The notes: generated from the letters alone by a model not told the origin. A stretch of 54,181 nucleotides of DNA from Anaerolineae bacterium (GCA_016930015.1 JAFGHR010000107.1:1-54181); one strand, 5' to 3'. Positions 1 to 9,777 are shown, counted from the stretch's first letter. Program-made: numbers and translations.

Positions 1-550
1 GCCCGGAGCCCGGCACGAACATGGACTGTCCGCTTGCCGCCGCGGCGGTCAGCGTGGCGTAGATGTCCGCGTAACTGATGGTGAAGACCGGGAAACCAGC
101 CTCACCGGCGGCGTAGTGCCACACCTCGATGCCGTCCGTCCGGCAGTAGTACATGAAGGACGCCGTCGGATCATACTTGTTCAGCCGCCCGTCCTGCGCT
201 TCGTAGTATCCCAAAATATTTCCGGGGCAGACGCCGGTATAGGTTAGATCGAAGGGAGCCAACGTCAGAATACCATCCGGGTCCCGGACCCAGAGCTTGA
301 TAGCAGTATTGTTGTACACACCAGCCGGCAGTTTTAGTGTAACAGGTGTCAGGAACCCTTCACCGCGGACTGATATCGTACCAAACGGCGTATCCCAGCC
401 AACTTCAAAACCAATTGGAGCGTGCCCAGAAATCTGGCAGTTTTCAATGACCGGCAATATTCCATCTTGTGCCGCAGCAGGCTGCGCACTGAACATAACA
501 GCCGTGAGTACCAGTGAACACACGAACAGAAGAGATAGCAGCTTACGCAT
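1..550 (-). CDS. Secreted protein of unknown function, 3' end beyond window
   Basis: The gene begins with ATG at 550 behind AAAGGATCG and stays open for 183 codons to the window edge, so the C-terminus is missing. Residues 1-28 form a Sec signal peptide (basic MRK, hydrophobic core, AAAQ cleavage region). The mature part has an immunoglobulin-like beta pattern, then a stretch with DGRLNKYDP and YYCRTDGIEVW; from memory, similar DGR...YC...G motifs recur in Chloroflexota exported proteins. A TATAAT -10 hexamer lies on the same strand at 745-750, leaving a leader of nearly 200 nt. No enzymatic motif is visible and the function is unknown. Confidence 0.75.
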   Translation of the reverse strand, partial: MRKLLSLLFVCSLVLTAVMFSAQPAAAQDGILPVIENCQISGHAPIGFEVGWDTPFGTISVRGEGFLTPVTLKLPAGVYNNTAIKLWVRDPDGILTLAPFDLTYTGVCPGNILGYYEAQDGRLNKYDPTASFMYYCRTDGIEVWHYAAGEAGFPVFTISYADIYATLTAAAASGQSMFVPGSG

Positions 551-813
551 CGTTCGATCCTTTCTTCAGCAAAAACATAGATAAGGTAGGCGTCATGTCG
601 CCACAATACGATAAGGTGACTGCTGCGAAGCTTCGATGGCACGTTACCGGCGGGAGAGGAACAATCCAGCCTGTTTTGTGAGGGGAATCATGTGCGCCGT
701 GCGCTGAATGTGTCCCGTGCTAGAACACGTCGTTCTTAACGATTATTATAATATGAATATCCGCAAAACATTAAATTAAGTCGTCAACGAATCTCAAAAT
801 AGACCGGATCACT

Positions 814-842
814 GCGCGGGATCGGTAATACCGATCCCGCGC
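814..842. repeat. Perfect 14-bp inverted repeat with 1-nt centre
   Basis: The arms GCGCGGGATCGGTA and TACCGATCCCGCGC surround a single A. No T-tract follows on either strand, so it is not a classic intrinsic terminator. It sits between the terminator of the TPR gene and the promoter of the next gene. It could be an operator or a back-up terminator. Confidence 0.6.
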
Positions 843-1032
843 ATACACAACCCACAGCTAGAGCAGTTGGTTTATTGTACAGCACCAAATGTGTTGCACC
901 GCGCGCAGCTTGCCGCCGGATAAAAAACGTTTCATAGTTGCGCGAATGATAATTGTGTAACCAGCTACCTCTAGCATATAACAAGATAATGTTTAGGATC
1001 AATTAAAAAGTCGTAAAAAACCATATTTTCTT

Positions 1033-1062
1033 TACAAAAACAGGAAACCGGGCGGTTTCCTG
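1033..1062 (-). terminator. Rho-independent terminator of the TPR gene
   Basis: A perfect 10-bp stem (CAGGAAACCG with CGGTTTCCTG, 2-nt loop, 1041-1062) is followed on the minus strand by TTTTTGTAAAG. It lies about 45 nt after the stop codon of the TPR gene. Confidence 0.85.
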
Positions 1063-1105
1063 TCGTGTGTGTATAAGCTGTGTGGTTGAGTGAAGCGAGT
1101 TCGGA

Positions 1106-3289
1106 TCAGGCGGCGGCCCCGGTATCGCTCGAATCATCACCCTTCACATACTCCGCCAGGCGTGAGGCCGCCGGGTTATGCAGAATCGTGTACAGGCGGT
1201 GGGCCTCAACATACCGGCTTTTGGCGGATACCTGATCCCCCGCTGTTTTGTCGAGGTCACCCAACACCGCCAGCGCGTCCGCCACCCCTTTACGGTAGCT
1301 CATCTTGCGGGCGGCGCTGACGGCTTCGGCGCCCACTGCGCGGCCCTGCTCAACACGCCCGGTCAGTCCGTAGAGCGTGGCCAGCCGAATCTGCGTGCGA
1401 ACGACATTTTCCGGTTCGTGCAACTCCTGACTTTCGGCCAGCGCGGCGGTAAGCAGCTCTTCGGCTTCATCAAGCCGTTCCAGGGCCATCAGGGTTTCGC
1501 CAAGATCGGACTTAAAGATCGCCAGCCAGCGCCGGGCGTCAAGCGCGGTAGCGGCGGCGATGGCCTGTTTGTGCAGCGCGCGCGCCGTGTCATAGTCGTT
1601 CAGCCGGTCATAGGTGCGGCCCAGATTGTTGGTCTGGACCGCAATGATCAAGGTGTCGTCCAGCGACCGGCTGATCTTGAGCGCCATTTCCAGCTTTTCG
1701 ATCGCCTGTTGGTAATGCCCGGTCAGCGTGTAAAACCAACCGAGATTACCCAGCCGCAGGCTTTCGGCACGCACATCGCCCGTATCGCGTGCAATGGCAA
1801 TCGACTCGTCATAAAACGCCTGGGCGGTTTCGATATCACCCATATCGGTATACAGCGTCGCCGCGTTCGACAGCACGAGGCCGCGCGTGGGCGGGTGGTT
1901 GATCTTGTTGAGCAGCAGCAGCGCTTTTTCATACTCAATCAATGCCGCCTTAAAACTGCCGCCGGCTTTACGAGCGCGCGCGATATCACAGTGAAGCTGG
2001 GCCCGCTGAATCCTGTCTTCGTCATCCAGCAAAACGAGCGCTTGTTCCCAGTAGGCTAACGCCTGTTCGCGATCACCCTGCTCGGCAGACAGCGCCCCTA
2101 AAAGTTGGAGGGCACGGGCCTGATGAGCGCCGTCATCCATATCACGAGCCGCATCATACGCCTGGTGAGCAACACGGAACGCGTCATCCGACTGGCCCTG
2201 CTGCATATAAATGCTGCCAAGTGTGAGCAAAATCTGAATCTGGCCTTCGCGGGCATCGACTTTGTTGTTTTCGTAGTAGGTCAGGGCTTCGGACAAAAAA
2301 TTGTAGGCCCGATCGGTGTTACCTATCGTATGCGCCGTCATGCCAAGCCGTGTCAGGGCGCTCACTTCGTGCTGGACATTACCTGTGCTGCGCGCCTGCG
2401 CGAGCGCGCGTGTCGCGTATTCCTCTGCCTGAACGCTGTTGCCGCTCATCTGGTAGGCCGCGCTGAGTTCAAGCGCGCTGTTCATAAAAAACTCGGTAGG
2501 CTGGTTGCTTAACCGCAGCGCTAGGTTTTCGGCGGCCTGATAATATTCGATGGCGGCGGGATAACTGCGGTTATCCATCTCCAACTTGGCCAGCGCCTGG
2601 AGCCAGCGTAACTGCTCTTCGGGCAGGTTGCTTTGCTGGGCCAGGTGAATCGCCTGAGTCAGCAGCCGTTGGCCGTTGGTGCGATCATCCATCGCGATCG
2701 CCGTCTCGGCCAACAGCCCCAGCACGCGCGCCGTAAGCTGCGGTTGGCGCGCCGCCTGGGCCACGGTCAGCGCTTCCTTGAGCAAGTGCTGGGCGTAGTT
2801 TGGATTGTCCTGGCGGAGATAATCCTGCGCCAGGTTTTCGAGCGCGAGCGCCACCGCGGACGAATCGGACGTTTCGCGGGCGGTATCAAGGGCCTGCTGG
2901 TGATAGGTCTGGGCCGTGCCCCATTCTCCCTGCTTGGCAAAAAACGAGCCCATGTTATTTAATCCACGCGCCAGGGCACGTTTATCGCCGCTGTTCCTCG
3001 CCAATGTGAGCGCCTCATCCAGCACCGGGCGCGCGACATCAAACTGCTGCTGCCCGACGTATGCCGCCGCCATACCGCTCAAAAAGCGTTCTTCGTAGAC
3101 GCCGTCACTGACCGTGCGGGACAAGGTCAGGCCGCGCTGGTACGTTTCGAGCGCTGTTTCATGGAACCCCTGCTCCAACGCCGTGGCAGCCGCTTCGAGC
3201 AACGTGTTCATCTCTTGCTGAGCGGGTGTGAGATTGGGCGACGGCTCAGTGGATGGTTTCCCTATCAGCCAGTTTATCAGGTTTTGCAT
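1106..3289 (-). CDS. Large tetratricopeptide-repeat protein
   Basis: The 727-residue product has no signal peptide, so it is probably cytoplasmic. After a short N-terminal segment it is almost wholly TPR-like: helical repeats of 34-40 residues with A..Y/G..A pattern, e.g. NNMGSFFAKQGEWGTAQTYH, NNLGRTYDRLNDYDTA. Such arrays bind protein partners. ATG at 3289 was chosen over the upstream in-frame start at 3343 because AAAGGA lies 6 nt before it. It follows the phosphodiesterase-like gene by 59 nt on the same strand, so the two are probably co-transcribed. No nuclease, kinase or DNA-binding domain is fused to the repeats. Confidence 0.85.
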   Translation of the reverse strand: MQNLINWLIGKPSTEPSPNLTPAQQEMNTLLEAAATALEQGFHETALETYQRGLTLSRTVSDGVYEERFLSGMAAAYVGQQQFDVARPVLDEALTLARNSGDKRALARGLNNMGSFFAKQGEWGTAQTYHQQALDTARETSDSSAVALALENLAQDYLRQDNPNYAQHLLKEALTVAQAARQPQLTARVLGLLAETAIAMDDRTNGQRLLTQAIHLAQQSNLPEEQLRWLQALAKLEMDNRSYPAAIEYYQAAENLALRLSNQPTEFFMNSALELSAAYQMSGNSVQAEEYATRALAQARSTGNVQHEVSALTRLGMTAHTIGNTDRAYNFLSEALTYYENNKVDAREGQIQILLTLGSIYMQQGQSDDAFRVAHQAYDAARDMDDGAHQARALQLLGALSAEQGDREQALAYWEQALVLLDDEDRIQRAQLHCDIARARKAGGSFKAALIEYEKALLLLNKINHPPTRGLVLSNAATLYTDMGDIETAQAFYDESIAIARDTGDVRAESLRLGNLGWFYTLTGHYQQAIEKLEMALKISRSLDDTLIIAVQTNNLGRTYDRLNDYDTARALHKQAIAAATALDARRWLAIFKSDLGETLMALERLDEAEELLTAALAESQELHEPENVVRTQIRLATLYGLTGRVEQGRAVGAEAVSAARKMSYRKGVADALAVLGDLDKTAGDQVSAKSRYVEAHRLYTILHNPAASRLAEYVKGDDSSDTGAAA

Positions 3290-3348
3290 TGATGGTCCTT
3301 TACAAAAGGTTACACAAGTACACCACATATGGGTGCGGGTCATGAGCG

Positions 3349-4650
3349 CTACAGCGCGCGCATAAGCAGAGGTACCAGCATTTCACGATCGCTCAACCCG
3401 CCGTGCATACTGGTTGGCAGATGGTGCGGCGGTCGGTCCGTTACGGCTACTCCCAGCCGGGAGATCAGCGCCAGGTCACCCAGGCGCGCCGCTGTTTCCG
3501 GGGCGGGTGATTCTGGCCCATACAACCCGGCGGCCAATGCATCAGATGGTACAAGACATAGAGCCTGATCGGCCAATTGGGCGCGTACATGGTCCATAAT
3601 CTGCTGCCGCATACCACAGCGCAAATACAGAATCCCAAACCGCCGCTCACCGGCCAACCGGCAGCGCAGCGCGTCGATCAAACCGGCATGATCGCGCACA
3701 TCCTCGACGGCATTCACAGGCGCATGCCCGTGATCAGCCGCGAGCATAAACAGCGTGCGACCATCGGCTACCCCGTCGGCGGCCAGCACGTCACGCAGAT
3801 CGGCCAGTTGGCGGCGCACCTCGATCACCAACTGCTCGGTTACATTACCGTACATGTGTGATACACCGTCTACTGCGCCCCAATAGATGTTGACAAAACA
3901 GCGTTTGCCGCGTGTCTCACGCAGCAGATCACGCAGGTTGATCCAGAGATCGGTATACGTGATGTGGCGCGACATATGTTGTATACCACGGTGCATCACG
4001 CGCGATAACCCGGTGCCGACCAGGTCTTTGTGCAGCAGCAAATACGCGGGAATTTGCCGGGCTGTGAGTGTTTCGCCCAGCGTTTCCAGCGGGATAAAAT
4101 GTTCAAAGTCAAATCCCCACTCTTCCAACACCTCCGCCCGGTGTTTGCCGCTTTCGGGGCGATAGTACAGCATACTGACCAGCGTGTTGAACTCGCGCAA
4201 AAACAGGCACGTGCCGACCATGCCCGTACCGGCTGAACCCGATCCGGTCCAGATTGCGGGCATGGCCGCGGCGGTCGTGCTGGGCACAATCGAGGTGATC
4301 GGCGTCAGCGTGCCGCCGCCGGTCAGATCGGCCACGATCTGCGCGACTTCGTCATCTTCGGCCATGATCTCGTTGAGCAAGCGCCAACCTAACCCGTCAC
4401 TGATGAACAGCACCACGCGTTTCACCTGGCCCCAGTAATGTTCCCACAACCGCCCATCCAGCGGCGACGTTCCAAAACGACCCGCCGGTGGTTTGCCGTC
4501 CAGCAGCCGCACCACCGTATGTGACAGATTGCGGATCGACAGGCCTTCGTAATACGGAAACACGATCTCGTCGGCCCACGGCGTATCAACCGTCATGAGC
4601 CGGTGATCACGGATCATCTGTTCAAATGTCGTCGCCAACACGTCGGCCAT
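3349..4650 (-). CDS. Alkaline-phosphatase superfamily hydrolase (nucleotide pyrophosphatase / type I phosphodiesterase-like)
   Basis: The 433-residue protein has the metal-site pattern of the type I phosphodiesterase/nucleotide pyrophosphatase branch: an N-terminal Asp strand (VVLFISDGLGWRLL), a nucleophile region with SIVPSTTAAAM (Thr predicted to attack phosphate), YWGAVDGVSHMYG, AADHGHAPV and a C-terminal SMHGGLSDREM. These supply the Asp/His ligands for two zinc-like metals. No signal peptide is present, so it should be cytosolic. ATG at 4650 is preceded by AAGGAG; the open frame extends upstream to 4692 without a better site. Substrate is not predictable; phosphonate, nucleotide or phosphoglycerate-type esters are all possible. 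Confidence 0.8.
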   Translation of the reverse strand: MADVLATTFEQMIRDHRLMTVDTPWADEIVFPYYEGLSIRNLSHTVVRLLDGKPPAGRFGTSPLDGRLWEHYWGQVKRVVLFISDGLGWRLLNEIMAEDDEVAQIVADLTGGGTLTPITSIVPSTTAAAMPAIWTGSGSAGTGMVGTCLFLREFNTLVSMLYYRPESGKHRAEVLEEWGFDFEHFIPLETLGETLTARQIPAYLLLHKDLVGTGLSRVMHRGIQHMSRHITYTDLWINLRDLLRETRGKRCFVNIYWGAVDGVSHMYGNVTEQLVIEVRRQLADLRDVLAADGVADGRTLFMLAADHGHAPVNAVEDVRDHAGLIDALRCRLAGERRFGILYLRCGMRQQIMDHVRAQLADQALCLVPSDALAAGLYGPESPAPETAARLGDLALISRLGVAVTDRPPHHLPTSMHGGLSDREMLVPLLMRAL

Positions 4651-4728
4651 ACCTGCTCCTTGATCAGTAATGTATACGCCGGTGGTCCTCATCGGGTGCG
4701 CCGGTCGGCTGGCACATCACATCGAGTC

Positions 4729-4734
4729 ATTATA
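4729..4734 (-). promoter_or_regulatory. Predicted -10 box (TATAAT) of the phosphodiesterase-TPR pair
   Basis: The minus strand reads a perfect TATAAT 79 nt upstream of the ATG at 4650. No good -35 is present at 16-18 bp spacing, a situation shared by several promoters in this window. Confidence 0.45.
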
Positions 4735-4776
4735 CCGCAGTTTAACGCACATTTAAGAGACAATCGAGAACGGTGG

Positions 4777-4917
4777 CAGGGCTATCGCCTCAAAATCGAT
4801 ACCGCCCCTCCCCCGCGCGACCGCTGGTCGCGCACCCCCTCCCCGGCCAAGCTGGACGGGGGACTAGGGGGAAGGCGTTACTCGAAAGCCTGATCACTCA
4901 TTTGAAGCGATTACCCT
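4777..4917 (-). mobile_element. MITE-like element, copy A
   Basis: About 141 bp bounded by inverted ends (left CAGGGCTATCGCCTCAAAA, right end the complement of CAGGGTAATCGCTTCAAA). Direct repeats GAGAACGGTGG (4766-4776) and GAGAACGGCGG (4918-4928) abut the ends and look like a slightly decayed target duplication. The interior is C-rich with GCGCGACC/GGTCGCGC pairing. It lies in the opposite orientation to the other four copies. No coding capacity. Confidence 0.75.
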
Positions 4918-5006
4918 GAGAACGGCGGTAATCCGTAGTGTGTAGGCTGTTTACACCATCGACGCAGATTTTATTGTTTTTTTACCAGACAAAAATATTT
5001 AGGCCG

Positions 5007-5012
5007 TATAAT
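5007..5012 (+). promoter_or_regulatory. Predicted -10 box (TATAAT) for the secreted protein gene
   Basis: A perfect TATAAT lies 67 nt before the ATG at 5079 in an A+T-rich stretch. The -35 region is weak. Confidence 0.4.
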
Positions 5013-5078
5013 TTAAATGTACTGCCATCTTTCAAACCCAATCGGATATTGTTATTCCCCTGGGGGAAGGAACGTGCC

Positions 5079-5837
5079 ATGAAAAAACGCCTGTATCTCA
5101 TTATTGTGTTTCTTATCGTTTCAACAACCGCACTGATCACGCCTACCACCGCGCTCGCAGGCGCCTCACTTGATGCCAGCATCAATACGGGCAACTGCAC
5201 CTTTACGCTCAACTATTCCGGAAGCGTCAGCATTACAAAAACGGTAACCGTGGGTCCCGGTGATCCCGGCTTTCCGATCCCCCCGTTCGAAGGTCCCGGC
5301 TGGTACGTGGGTGTATACGCCGCGACAGCAGATGGCGGGCTGGTAACCAACGTGTCCTACCTGGGCGACACATCCAGCGTCATGGGCACATACAGCGCCA
5401 CGGTTCCCGCCGGCAGTTACGGCAGTTGGGTCGCCGGGTTTGGTTACGTCACGAGTTTTGGCGCGCCGCCCCTGGCCTACGTTATCAAAGTGGTCGAAGA
5501 CCCGTTCACCTGCACCGAATCAGTGACACCGCCGGACGTGATCGTGCGCCCGCCCGGTGATCCCTTTGCGCCGAGCAGTGGCCACCGTGGATTTGTGGAT
5601 ATCATTGACGCGCTGACCGGCGGCGTGCTGGTCGAAGGCGTTGTCGCGCCGAACGTGCACGAGTGGGGCTACTGGACGGAAGAGGACGGTTACCAGGTGC
5701 TCGGTTGGGCCAAGCTCAACGAGGACGGCACACTTGAGATCGTGCTCGCGCCCGGCTGCCCGCTGGCCTATGAACACTTCGTGCAAATCGTGGCCGAAAA
5801 CTCGGTCAGCGGTTATTCACTCGCGCCCGCAGATTAA
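5079..5837 (+). CDS. Secreted protein of unknown function
   Basis: ATG at 5079 follows GGGGGAAGG. The 252-residue product starts with a classic signal peptide (MKKR, hydrophobic core, ALAGA). A beta-rich region with PGDPGFPIPPFEGPG and a Cys pair (NTGNCTF, PFTCTES) is followed by VRPPGDP and a C-terminal region ending in APGCPLAYEHFVQIVAEN. The order of a beta domain, an RPPG linker and a C-terminal domain resembles the three tandem secreted paralogs at 45.4-48.0 kb, though similarity is faint. No catalytic motif is seen. A terminator-like hairpin follows. Confidence 0.8.
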   Translation: MKKRLYLIIVFLIVSTTALITPTTALAGASLDASINTGNCTFTLNYSGSVSITKTVTVGPGDPGFPIPPFEGPGWYVGVYAATADGGLVTNVSYLGDTSSVMGTYSATVPAGSYGSWVAGFGYVTSFGAPPLAYVIKVVEDPFTCTESVTPPDVIVRPPGDPFAPSSGHRGFVDIIDALTGGVLVEGVVAPNVHEWGYWTEEDGYQVLGWAKLNEDGTLEIVLAPGCPLAYEHFVQIVAENSVSGYSLAPAD

Positions 5838-5868
5838 TCCCGATCGCTCCACATAACGTACACCGTCG

Positions 5869-5904
5869 CACCGCTTGCGAATGCATCCGCGAGCGGTGAT
5901 TTTT
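5869..5904 (+). terminator. Rho-independent terminator
   Basis: CACCGCTTGCG pairs with CGCGAGCGGTG (one G-T wobble, 8-nt loop) and is followed by ATTTTTG. It lies 31 nt after the stop of the secreted protein gene. Confidence 0.75.
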
Positions 5905-5972
5905 GTCCCCCAGCGGCCCGACACCGTGTTATACTGGGGTAATCACAATACAGCCATCACAGAAAGCCTACC

Positions 5973-8369
5973 ATGCCGTTTGACCTCGAAGAGCGTCCCT
6001 TACCCAAAGTGCTCCAGCTTTACCTGGAGATATCACAGTACCCGGTGCTGAGCCGGACCATCCGCGAGCGCATGCGCGAGGAACTGTTTGCACGCGGCAT
6101 CATCGACCGGGAGACGTTCGAACAGGAAGTTCACCAAAAAGCCGTCGAATCGCAGCGGCGCGAAGGACTGCTCGATCCCCTGTACGAGGAACCACCGGAC
6201 GACTGGAATAAACGCGTGCGCTACATCCGCGCGCACCTGACCGATTTTTATTTTGCCTACAACATGCCCCACAGCCTGTTTGTCAGCATTTTGCAGAATG
6301 TGCTACAAAAACGCCGCCCGGACCGCGAAGTCCGGCTGACGTTTAACCCGGAGATCGCGCCGTGGGATGTGCTGTTTTCTGAAGGCGAGCGTTACGAGCG
6401 GCTGTCGGCGGGCGATCGTTCCCAGGTGCAGCACCACCTGCGTGAGATCATCGTGGTGTTGATCAAAGCCATGATCAGCGATCACCTGCATTTTGTCGGG
6501 CTGGCCAAAGAGGTCTTCTCAATCCACGACCTCGAAACGATCCGCGAGCGGCGGCTGGGACGTGGCAAAATCGGCGGCAAGGCGGCGGGGATGCTGCTCG
6601 CGTGGAAGCTGATCCAGCACTTTGGCGCGGACGCCGGGATCGATCCGGACTGCATCACCATTCCCGACTCGTACTACATCGGCGCCGACGTGTTTTACGA
6701 CGTGCACGAATTGAACGACTTTCACCAGTCGATGAACCAGAAGTACAAACCGCGCGACCAGATCATTGCCGAATACCCGACCCTGCTCGCCCAATGGCGC
6801 AACGCCGAACTGCCAAGTACGTTTACCGAAAACCTGCGCGGCCTGCTGGATCACATTGGGCCTGTCCCGCTGATCTTCCGCTCATCGAGCCTGCTCGAAG
6901 ACAGTTTTATGACCGCGTTTGCCGGCAAGTACGATAGCTATTTTCTGCCCAACAACAGCACGCCCGATGAAAACTACCAGGCCGCCAAAGACGCGATTCT
7001 GCGCATATACGCCAGCACGCTCAGCCCGGACGCCTTGATCTACCGGCAGCGTATGGGCCTGGTGGACTTTGACGAACGCATGGCGATCTTGATCCAGAAG
7101 GTCGAGGGGCAGCAGTATGGGCGTTATTACTTTCCCATGCTGGCCGGAGTCGGATTCAGCCGGAACCCGTTCCGGTGGACGCAGCGCATCCGGCGCGAAG
7201 ATGGCCTGCTGCGGCTGGTATGCGGGTTGGGCACCCGCGCCGTGGAACGCGGCGACCGCGACTACCCACGCATGATCGCGCTGTCACACCCGCATTTGCG
7301 CCCCGAAACACGCGTGCAGCAGCTCCGGCAGTATTCCCAGCGTATGATCGACCTGCTGGACATCGAAGCCAACGCCTTTAAAACCCTGCCGATTCACGAG
7401 GTGCTCGACGCAAATTTTCCCGCGCTGCGATTGGTGGCCGAAATGGACAAGGGGCACCACTTGCAGCCGTTTATTTCCAGGCCGACGAATATCAACCCGT
7501 CACAGCTTGTATTTACGTTTAACACGCTGGCGCGCGAGCCGCGTTTTACCGACCTGATGCGTAACCTGCTGCACTTTCTACAGGAGCAGTACGATCTGCC
7601 GGTCGATATCGAATACACGGTCGAAATCACGCACACCTGGCCGGAATCCCAGTTTCGCGTGTGTTTGCTGCAATGTCGCACACTAACCGAACACGAACCC
7701 GGCAAAACGCGGCACATTCCCGACTACATCCCCGACTGTGACAAGCTCTTTTCGGCGCACCGGCAGGTTCCCGACGGCGTGATCGAGCGCGTGCGTTACA
7801 TGGTGTATGTGCGCCCGGAAGCCTATCTCAGCCTCCCTGATCCGAGCGCCCGCCTGGACGTAGGGCGGCTGGTAGGCCGGATTAATGAGCGGCTTAAAAA
7901 CGAACGATTCGTGCTGATGGGGCCGGGCCGCTGGGGCACATCTGACATTCAACTGGGCATCAAGGTCACGTATGCCGATATCTACAACACCCGCGCCCTG
8001 ATCGAGATCGCGCATTCGCAGGGCGGCGGATCGCCAGAAATGGCTTACGGCACACACTTTTTCCAGGACCTGGTCGAGTCCGAAATTTTCCCGCTGGCGC
8101 TGTTCCCGCATGAGGGAAACGCTTTTTTCAATTGGGAATTTTTCGACCATGCCCCCAGCGTTTTGCCCGATCTGCTGCCCGACGATAGCGATATGGTTGA
8201 TTTCGTGCGCGTGCTCGATCTGTACCAGGTGGCACACGGGCGGCTGTTGGAGATCATCATGGACGCCGATGCCGACGAGGCGCTGGGTTATCTGCGCACC
8301 TACACCGATGACAACACCCCGCCCCCGCCCCCGCGCGAACGGCACTCACCGCCGCTGGGCCGGTTGTAG
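5973..8369 (+). CDS. PEP/pyruvate-binding (PPDK N-terminal-like) domain protein
   Basis: The 798-residue protein carries the ATP-grasp region of pyruvate phosphate dikinase/PEP synthase: GRGKIGGKAAGM near residues 196-207 (glycine-rich Lys motif) and LIFRSSSLLEDS near 300-311 (cf. the RSSA..ED motif of PPDK, with Arg 303). The swivelling phospho-His domain and the C-terminal PEP-binding TIM barrel of true PPDK are absent, and a family-specific N-terminal helical segment (1-190) and C-terminal region replace them. It may transfer phosphate from ATP to an unknown acceptor. TATACT at 5930-5935 is a possible -10. The ribosome site (AGAAAG) is weak. A single-gene unit by context. Confidence 0.8.
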   Translation: MPFDLEERPLPKVLQLYLEISQYPVLSRTIRERMREELFARGIIDRETFEQEVHQKAVESQRREGLLDPLYEEPPDDWNKRVRYIRAHLTDFYFAYNMPHSLFVSILQNVLQKRRPDREVRLTFNPEIAPWDVLFSEGERYERLSAGDRSQVQHHLREIIVVLIKAMISDHLHFVGLAKEVFSIHDLETIRERRLGRGKIGGKAAGMLLAWKLIQHFGADAGIDPDCITIPDSYYIGADVFYDVHELNDFHQSMNQKYKPRDQIIAEYPTLLAQWRNAELPSTFTENLRGLLDHIGPVPLIFRSSSLLEDSFMTAFAGKYDSYFLPNNSTPDENYQAAKDAILRIYASTLSPDALIYRQRMGLVDFDERMAILIQKVEGQQYGRYYFPMLAGVGFSRNPFRWTQRIRREDGLLRLVCGLGTRAVERGDRDYPRMIALSHPHLRPETRVQQLRQYSQRMIDLLDIEANAFKTLPIHEVLDANFPALRLVAEMDKGHHLQPFISRPTNINPSQLVFTFNTLAREPRFTDLMRNLLHFLQEQYDLPVDIEYTVEITHTWPESQFRVCLLQCRTLTEHEPGKTRHIPDYIPDCDKLFSAHRQVPDGVIERVRYMVYVRPEAYLSLPDPSARLDVGRLVGRINERLKNERFVLMGPGRWGTSDIQLGIKVTYADIYNTRALIEIAHSQGGGSPEMAYGTHFFQDLVESEIFPLALFPHEGNAFFNWEFFDHAPSVLPDLLPDDSDMVDFVRVLDLYQVAHGRLLEIIMDADADEALGYLRTYTDDNTPPPPPRERHSPPLGRL

Positions 8370-8467
8370 GCGCGCGCGCGCATCCACAACACACAGCCCT
8401 CACCCAATCGATCGGGCGGGGGCACCATGTACTTTATCAAAATGTGGGCATCAAACAGCGTGGACGG

Positions 8468-9733
8468 TCACACCCACCCACGCAGCCGGACGGCTTCGGC
8501 CACACGCTCGATTGCCACGCAGTAGGCGGCCAGCCGGTTATGCACGTTGAGATCACGTGCTTTTTCGTGCACGGCATGGAACGCGTCTGTCATCTTGGCG
8601 TCAAGGCGTTCGATTACCATATCCCTGTCCCAGTAGTACCCGTAAGCGTTCTGCACCATCTCGAAATACGAGACGGTCACGCCGCCCGCATTACACAACA
8701 AATCAGGGATCACGTACACGCCGCGATCGTGCAAAATATGATCCGCTTCGGGCGTGGTGGGGCCGTTGGCCAGTTCACCGACGACTTTGGCTTTGATATT
8801 CGCCGCGTTCCGCTCGGTGATCACATTTTCCAGCGCGGACGGCAGCAGGTAATCGACATCGAGTTCCAACAGGTCATCATTACTGATCGGCTCAGCGCCG
8901 GGAAAATCGACAACCGACCCGGTAAGCTGTTTGTGCTCCAACACGCGGGCCGAGTTCAAGCCTTCTGCCTTAAAGATGCCGCCCTTAGAATCGGACACAG
9001 CAACGACCGTTCCGCTGAACATGCTGCGCACCATCAACGCCGCGAAATGCCCGGCATTGCCAAACCCCTGGATCGCATAGGTCGCCTCTTTGGTAGGCAA
9101 GCCCAGCATTTTAGCTGCTTCACGCAGGCAGTACATGCCGCCGCGCGCCGCCGCTTCATCACGCACTTTTGAGCCACCGAGCGCCAGCGGTTTGCCCGTG
9201 ATCATGCCAAACTCGTTATGCCCGCGCATAAAGGCGAACTCGTCGGCCATCCAGGCCATGATCTGCGGAGTCGTATACACGTCAGGTGCAGGCACATCCA
9301 TCTCTGCGCCCAGGATGCGCCCCACCTGCCGCACGTAGGCGCGGCTGAGACGCTCCAATTCGCCGGGTGACATTTCTTTGGGGTTACACGTGATACCCCC
9401 TTTGGCGCCGCCGAGGGGAATATCAACAACCGCACATTTCCATGTCATCCAGGCGGCCAACGCCCGCACCATATCGATGGTTTCGTCGGGGTGAAAACGC
9501 AGCCCGCCTTTCGTCGGCCCACGAGCGTCGTTGTACTGAACACGGTATCCCTTAAATATTTTACTGGTGCCGTCATCCATCTTGACGGACAGCGTCACGT
9601 GCAGCTCGCGAAGCGGCTCACGCAGGAGCGTGTGTATTTCTGGCGCAAGCTCCAATATCGCCGCGGCTTCGTCAAGCTGCGCCTGTGCGATGGCAAAAGG
9701 ATTCATCCCTGTGCCGTCGTTTGGGGTAGACAT
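8468..9733 (-). CDS. Glutamate dehydrogenase, second of a tandem pair
   Basis: 421 residues, normal for hexameric NAD(P)-dependent glutamate dehydrogenase (glutamate to 2-oxoglutarate plus ammonia). Substrate-site Lys residues sit in GPTKGG (K75) and MTWKC (K99), and the catalytic Lys in GGAKGG (K111). The Rossmann part contains AIQGFGNAGHFAA. The N-terminal DPFEIA-like NPFAIA start and FKGYRVQYNDARGPTKGG resemble archaeal GDHs more than its neighbour does. A strong AAGGAGG lies 7 nt before ATG. It lies 88 bp downstream of the other GDH, with a hairpin between them. Confidence 0.9.
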   Translation of the reverse strand: MSTPNDGTGMNPFAIAQAQLDEAAAILELAPEIHTLLREPLRELHVTLSVKMDDGTSKIFKGYRVQYNDARGPTKGGLRFHPDETIDMVRALAAWMTWKCAVVDIPLGGAKGGITCNPKEMSPGELERLSRAYVRQVGRILGAEMDVPAPDVYTTPQIMAWMADEFAFMRGHNEFGMITGKPLALGGSKVRDEAAARGGMYCLREAAKMLGLPTKEATYAIQGFGNAGHFAALMVRSMFSGTVVAVSDSKGGIFKAEGLNSARVLEHKQLTGSVVDFPGAEPISNDDLLELDVDYLLPSALENVITERNAANIKAKVVGELANGPTTPEADHILHDRGVYVIPDLLCNAGGVTVSYFEMVQNAYGYYWDRDMVIERLDAKMTDAFHAVHEKARDLNVHNRLAAYCVAIERVAEAVRLRGWV

Positions 9734-9777
9734 TACTCATGCCTCCTTAACCTTCATTTTTCTAAAAACCGTAATTC

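Larger units (their letters stand above)
551..1105. other. Gene-free stretch with hairpins
   Basis: No convincing gene is seen on either strand; the short open frames lack ribosome-binding sites and family features. It holds a TATAAT at 745-750 (minus strand, for the gene starting at 550), a perfect 14-bp inverted repeat at 814-842 and the terminator of the TPR gene at 1041-1062. The 743-1040 part is A+T-rich relative to its surroundings. Confidence 0.6.

Noticed and set aside
784-1002. 72-codon minus-strand frame
   Set aside because: Covers the 14-bp inverted repeat and A+T-rich gap; no start signal or family likeness.
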